A stretch of DNA of 32,271 nt from Chara braunii (taxonomy: Eukaryota; Streptophyta; Charophyceae; Charales; Characeae): the NCBI GenBank assembly GCA_003427395.1, contig BFEA01000202.1, positions 357,640 through 389,910 of the forward strand, given 5' to 3'. Under the pieces are notes generated by a model. The model was not told the DNA's origin, did not search any database, and saw only the letters and a program-made list of their open reading frames with translations. Below are positions 28,761 to 32,271 of the stretch, one piece after another. Each line of letters starts with the position of its first letter. Position 1 is the first letter of the stretch. The position numbers and the translations under genes are program-made.

Positions 28761-28860
28761 AGTCGGTGAAACTCCGGCGAAACAGTTTGTCACAGCCCCT
28801 CGTTTGTTGTCCTCTTCTCTCTCGCTGCCAACGGTTTACCGGGCAGTTCTGTTTGTGACG
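28761..28860 (+). mobile_element. Ribozyme-bearing retroelement end, copy 2 (5'-truncated)
   Basis: This copy starts within the ribozyme core: only the last A of CTGATGA remains, directly after (TA)n-derived sequence. Stem II is GTCGG/CCGGC, where one A-to-G change keeps pairing as U-G, and the loop has one C-to-T change. Stem III and the GTC cleavage site are kept. Truncation at the 5' side and a fixed 3' end are what target-primed reverse transcription leaves. It cannot cleave as it stands. Confidence 0.65.
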
Positions 28861-28886
28861 ATATATATATATATAAAACTGCCCGG

Positions 28887-28889
<3 letters not shown>
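28836..28889. repeat. 13-bp inverted repeat at the end of ribozyme copy 2
   Basis: TTACCGGGCAGTT (28,836-28,848) is repeated in inverted form as AACTGCCCGGTAA (28,877-28,889), with the TA tract and element end between them. It looks like a short inverted fragment of the same element tail, a kind of rearrangement known from Penelope-like insertions. Confidence 0.7.

Positions 28890-28947
<58 letters not shown>
28890..28947. repeat. (TA)n tract
   Basis: A pure TA run joining the inverted 13-bp repeat to the next CAGGGT element end. Confidence 0.9.
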
Positions 28948-28950
<3 letters not shown>

Positions 28951-29412
28951 GGTCACCAGCCCATACGTACGGACGTCCCCGGGCAGACCTCCGTACGTAC
29001 GGGCGTTCGGGGTTCCGTACGGGTTCCGAACCCGACGGCGTTCGACCCTCGCCAAAAATTATTTCGGGGCCTAAACATATTTATTTTTTGCTAAATTGTT
29101 TTTCGTGAGGTCTCTTTGGTGTGACGTACATGCCTGTAAATTTTCAAGTCATTTGGCGAAGCCAAATAAGAATTAAAAATCGCCAAAGATGGCGGTGTCA
29201 AAACGTGCTCGCCCACGTATTTTTTAACTTTTTACCTTTTGTTTTCACTTTAGTTCGGGGTCTAAACAATTTTATTATTTTTTGAAACTTTTTAAGTGGG
29301 TTTTTTATTATGTGACGTACACATCTGTAAATTTTCAGGGCATTTAGCTATGCCAAAAAAAAAAGTAAAATCGCCAAAGATGGCGGTGTCGAAAACATGC
29401 TCGCGCACTAAC
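28948..29412 (+). mobile_element. (TA)n-associated TIR element, copy 3 (truncated at an N)
   Basis: Begins CAGGGTCACCAGCCC, with a hairpin-forming TACGTACGG...CCGTACGTACGG block. Two internal units, starting TTCGGGGCC (about 29,064) and TTCGGGGTC (about 29,256), each end with GCCAAAGATGGCGGTGTC. The second GC-rich end is absent: sequence breaks at N 29,413 and resumes in (TA)n. The missing end may be an assembly loss and not a biological truncation. Confidence 0.75.
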
Positions 29413-29413
29413 N

Positions 29414-29414
29414 G

Positions 29415-29473
<59 letters not shown>
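29414..29473. repeat. (TA)n tract after an N
   Basis: A TA microsatellite that follows the single N at 29,413 and leads into element copy 4. Its length is unreliable because of the join. Confidence 0.85.
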
Positions 29474-29476
<3 letters not shown>

Positions 29477-30273
29477 GGTTACCAGCCCATACGTACGGAG
29501 GTTCCTCGGCAGACCTCCGTACGTACGGACGTTCGGGATCACGTACGAAGTCCAAACCCGACGGCGTTCGGCCCCCGCCAAAAATTATTTCGGGGCCTAA
29601 AAATATATATATTTTTTTGAATTTGTTTCTGTGAGTTCACTATGACGTAAGGTACACGCCTATAAATTTTCAAGTCATTTGGCTCAGCCTAATAAGAATT
29701 AAAAATCTCCAACAATGGCGGTGTCAAAACGTGCTTGCCCACGTTTTTTTTCACTTTTTACTTCTTGTTTTCACTTTAGTTTGGGGTCTAAACAATTTTA
29801 TTATTTTTTGAAGCCATTTTAGTGTGTTTTGCATTATGTGAAGTACACATAACTAAATTTTCAGGGCATTTAGATATTTCAAAAAAAAATAAAAAATCGC
29901 CAAAGATGGCGGTGTCGAAAACGTACTCGTGAACTCACTAAATTTAATTCTTTTTTTATTTTTTATTATTTTTATTATTAGTATTTATTTTTTGTAATTT
30001 AGTTTTATTTAAAAGTTGGCAAGGAATTTGGATGTAATGCTCAGGCAAATCTTGTTTAGTTTATTTTTCTTCATAACATATCTTTTTTTCAGATTTTTTT
30101 GATTTTTTTTTTTTTTTTTTTTTTTTTTCGGGTCCGCGTCTGGCTCGAACGGCCGAACGCCTTCCGAAACTGTCCCGTACGTTCGGCGTTTGAGATGGGC
30201 CGAACGTTCGAACCCAAACACCCGAACGTAAAGGACCCCTTTTGGATGCGTTTGATCGTTCGTACCAAACCGC

Positions 30274-30304
<31 letters not shown>

Positions 30305-30931
30305 AATATATGCGGAAACAAACTATGTTATGAAGAGAAATAAACTAAAGAACATTTGTTTAGGCATTACATCTACAATCCTTACCAAATTTGAAACAAA
30401 AGTAAAATTAAAAAAAAAAACCAATAATAATAATAATAAAATTGAAAACATAATTAGAATTAGTGAGTGAGTGAGCACGTTTTCAATACCGCCATCTTTG
30501 GCCATTTTTCATTTCTTTTTGGCACAACCAAATGCCCTTATAATTTACACGTGTGTACTTTACATAATACAAAATTCACAAAAAAAGTTAAAAAAAAAAA
30601 AACCTCTTAAGGCCCCGCAATAAAGCTAAAATAAAAAGTAAAAAATAGAAAATGACAAAATAGTAAATGGGCGAGCACTTTTTGACACCTCCATCTCTGG
30701 CGATTTTTAATTTTAGTTAGGCTAAGCAAAATGACTTCAAAATTTATATGCACTTACCTCACATCATAAAGAACTAAAAAAAAATCATTAAAAAAAAATA
30801 TATATTTATAGGCCCCGAAATAATGTTTGGTGGGGGCCGAATTCCTTTGGGTTCCAACTCGAAACGGGACCCCAAACGCCCGTACGCACAGAAGTCGGCT
30901 CGGTGACCGCACACACGGGTTAGTGACCCTA
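29474..30931. mobile_element. Tail-to-tail inverted dimer of the (TA)n-associated element
   Basis: A forward copy (29,474 to about 30,180) starts CAGGGTTACCAGCCC and carries two GCCAAAGATGGCG-type units. Its GC-rich far end, CCCGTACGTTCGGCG, runs straight into the far end of a reversed copy (GGGCCGAACG...CCCGAACGTAAAGG) that continues to GGGTTAGTGACCCTA at 30,931. Neither inner terminus is complete, and there is no TA tract between them. The whole could fold into a long hairpin with arms of about 700 bases, so it resembles a foldback element. Confidence 0.75.
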
Positions 30932-31384
30932 TATATGTATATACATATATATAAAGTATTTGTATTTTGCATAGTTTTGCTATAATATGATTTCTATGTA
31001 TTTTTATATGATCTCTATGTATCTTTTTGTCAATGAGTTTGGGAACGCAACACAAGTCAAATCAATATGTATCAATATGTATATAAATATTTATATACAT
31101 ATTGATACATTTATTGAAAGTCAAATAGTACAAAATCTAGATAGTATTAATTATTTATACAATATATATTCATATCATTATCATGTTAATATAATTATTT
31201 GAATAATCAATATACCTAACGAATCGATAATAAATTTATTTCTTAACGGTGCATTTCTGATTCATTCACTTTTGTTCTCCTTGGAACTATAAGGCATTTT
31301 TTTTAAAAAAAATTTACTTAAAAATTGGTTGTATTTATTATTAATATAATATTTATTATATATATATATATGTATATATACGTA
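30932..31384. other. AT-rich spacer with a 44-bp perfect palindrome
   Basis: No gene is seen. A perfect palindrome occupies 31,067-31,110 (arm starts ATGTATCAATATG, centre AAATATTT). The rest is AT-rich, ending in a TA tract (about 31,355-31,380) next to element copy 5. Confidence 0.6.
31067..31110. repeat. 44-bp perfect AT-rich palindrome
   Basis: Each 22-base arm is the exact reverse complement of the other with no spacer; the axis lies between 31,088 and 31,089. It is far longer than expected by chance even in AT-rich DNA. It could be a cruciform-prone site or the fused ends of a small inverted-repeat element. Confidence 0.85.
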
Positions 31385-32112
31385 CAGGGTCACCAACCCG
31401 TACGTACGGAGGTCCCTAGGCAGACCTCTGTACGTACGGGCGTTCGGGGTCCCATAAAGGGTCCGAACCCGATGGCGTTTGCCCCCGCCAAAACTTATTT
31501 CGGGGCCCAAAACTAATGATGTTTTTTTGCATTGTTTTTTGTGAGTTCTCTATGACATGAGGTACATGCGTGTAAATTTTCAAGTCCTTTGGCCTAGCCA
31601 AATAAGAATTAAAAATTGCCAAAGATGGCGGTGTCAAAACGTGCTCGCCCACGTATTTTTTTACTTTTTACTTTTTGTTTTCACTTTAGTTCGGGGTCTA
31701 AACAATTTTATTATTTTTTGAAACTTTTTTAGGGCGTTTTGTATTATGTGAAGTACAGATCTGTAAAATTTCAGGGCATTTAGCCATGCCAAAAAAAAAT
31801 GAAAAATCGCCAAAGATGGCGGTGTCTAAATGCAATTCTCTTTTTATTTTTATTTAGTTTTATTATTAGTATTTATTTTTATTTCCAATTTGGTAAGGAA
31901 TTCGGATGTAATGCTCGGGCAAATCTTATTTAATTTATTTTTCTCCATAACATATCTTTGTTTCAGATTTGTTTGATGACGTTGTTTTTTTTTTTTTTTT
32001 TTTTTTTTGGGTCCGCGTTCGGCCCGAACGGCCGAACGCAACCCCAAGGGGTCCCATATGTTCGGGCTTTTGGGTTCGGGCGTTCGGCCCGTCCTGAACG
32101 CCGGTTACCCTG
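31385..32112 (+). mobile_element. (TA)n-associated TIR element, copy 5 (full length, 728 bp)
   Basis: The best reference copy in forward orientation. Left end CAGGGTCACCAACC is followed by a subterminal palindrome (TACGTACGGAGGTC...GACCTCTGTACGTA). Two units follow, each with a GCCAAAGATGGCGGTGTC string (near 31,618 and 31,810), then poly-T, a GC-rich block (GGGTCCGCGTTCGGCCCG) and the right end GCCGGTTACCCTG. TIRs are CAGGGTNACC. TA-rich sequence flanks both sides. No open frame of note is present. Confidence 0.82.
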
Positions 32113-32146
32113 TATACATATATGTATGTATATATGTGTGTATATA

Positions 32147-32271
32147 CAAGGTTGTCGGCGTTCCGGACGGGCCGAACGACCGAACCCGAACGCCCGAACG
32201 TACGGGACCCCTTCGGAAGGTGTTTGGTCGTTCGGGCCGAACGAGGACCAAAAAAAAAAAAAAAAAAAAAA
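32147..32271 (-). mobile_element. (TA)n-associated TIR element, copy 6 (runs off the window)
   Basis: Begins CAAGGTTGTCGGCGTTCC, the reverse-orientation GC-rich end with one change in the CAGGGT tip, then CCCGAACGTACGGGACCCC and poly-A at the window edge. It is separated from copy 5 by only 34 bases of TA/TG-rich sequence. Confidence 0.75.

Noticed and set aside
27720-29634. Frames with repeated Tyr-Ile over the TA tracts
   Set aside because: They are translations of (TA)n and of GC-rich element ends, without family motifs.

Overview
The window looks like intergenic, transposon-rich nuclear DNA of a eukaryote, most likely from the green lineage. Three things point there: a Ty3/Gypsy retroelement primed by initiator tRNA-Met, a Penelope-like element with its GIY-YIG endonuclease at the N-terminus (an arrangement reported from green algae, spike mosses and slime molds), and (TA)n-embedded repeats that resemble plant 'micron' elements. 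A large-genome charophyte such as Chara would fit, but nothing in the sequence proves a species. I see no intact host gene, and every protein-coding feature is decayed or truncated.

Layout. 1-890: low-complexity pyrimidine-rich flank. 891-5,410 (minus): a decayed Penelope-like retroelement whose order is GIY-YIG endonuclease, linker, CxC motif, reverse transcriptase. It is split by a 1,337-bp inverted-repeat element (2,653-3,989) with an 8-bp target duplication. 5,411-7,310: no recognisable genes, only a possible promoter. 7,310-9,312: a stretch with several unusually strong short hairpins. 9,540-10,090: three tRNA-like (SINE-like) heads, two of them facing each other. 10,209-16,310 (minus): an unrecognised, heavily decayed locus with apparent tandem paralogues, a four-copy peptide motif and a 380-bp assembly gap. 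16,340-23,321 (plus): a Ty3/Gypsy element with LTR-like region, primer-binding site, broken gag and broken pol, and no 3' LTR. 23,324-25,080: AT-rich and unassigned. 25,250-25,460: a hammerhead-ribozyme core at the end of a retroelement-like segment, with a 5'-truncated second copy at 28,761-28,860. 25,470-32,271: a chain of related repeats (TIR CAGGGTNACC-like) set in (TA)n tracts, including one tail-to-tail inverted dimer.

How it fits together. Retroelements landed first and decayed; smaller inverted-repeat elements later inserted into them or into microsatellites. The clearest nesting is at 2,645-3,997: removing the inserted element and one target-site copy joins the Penelope linker and CxC regions in one frame. 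Single-base Ns beside duplicated or low-complexity sequence (25,296 and 29,413) look like contig joins, so nearby repeat counts may be partly assembly artefacts.
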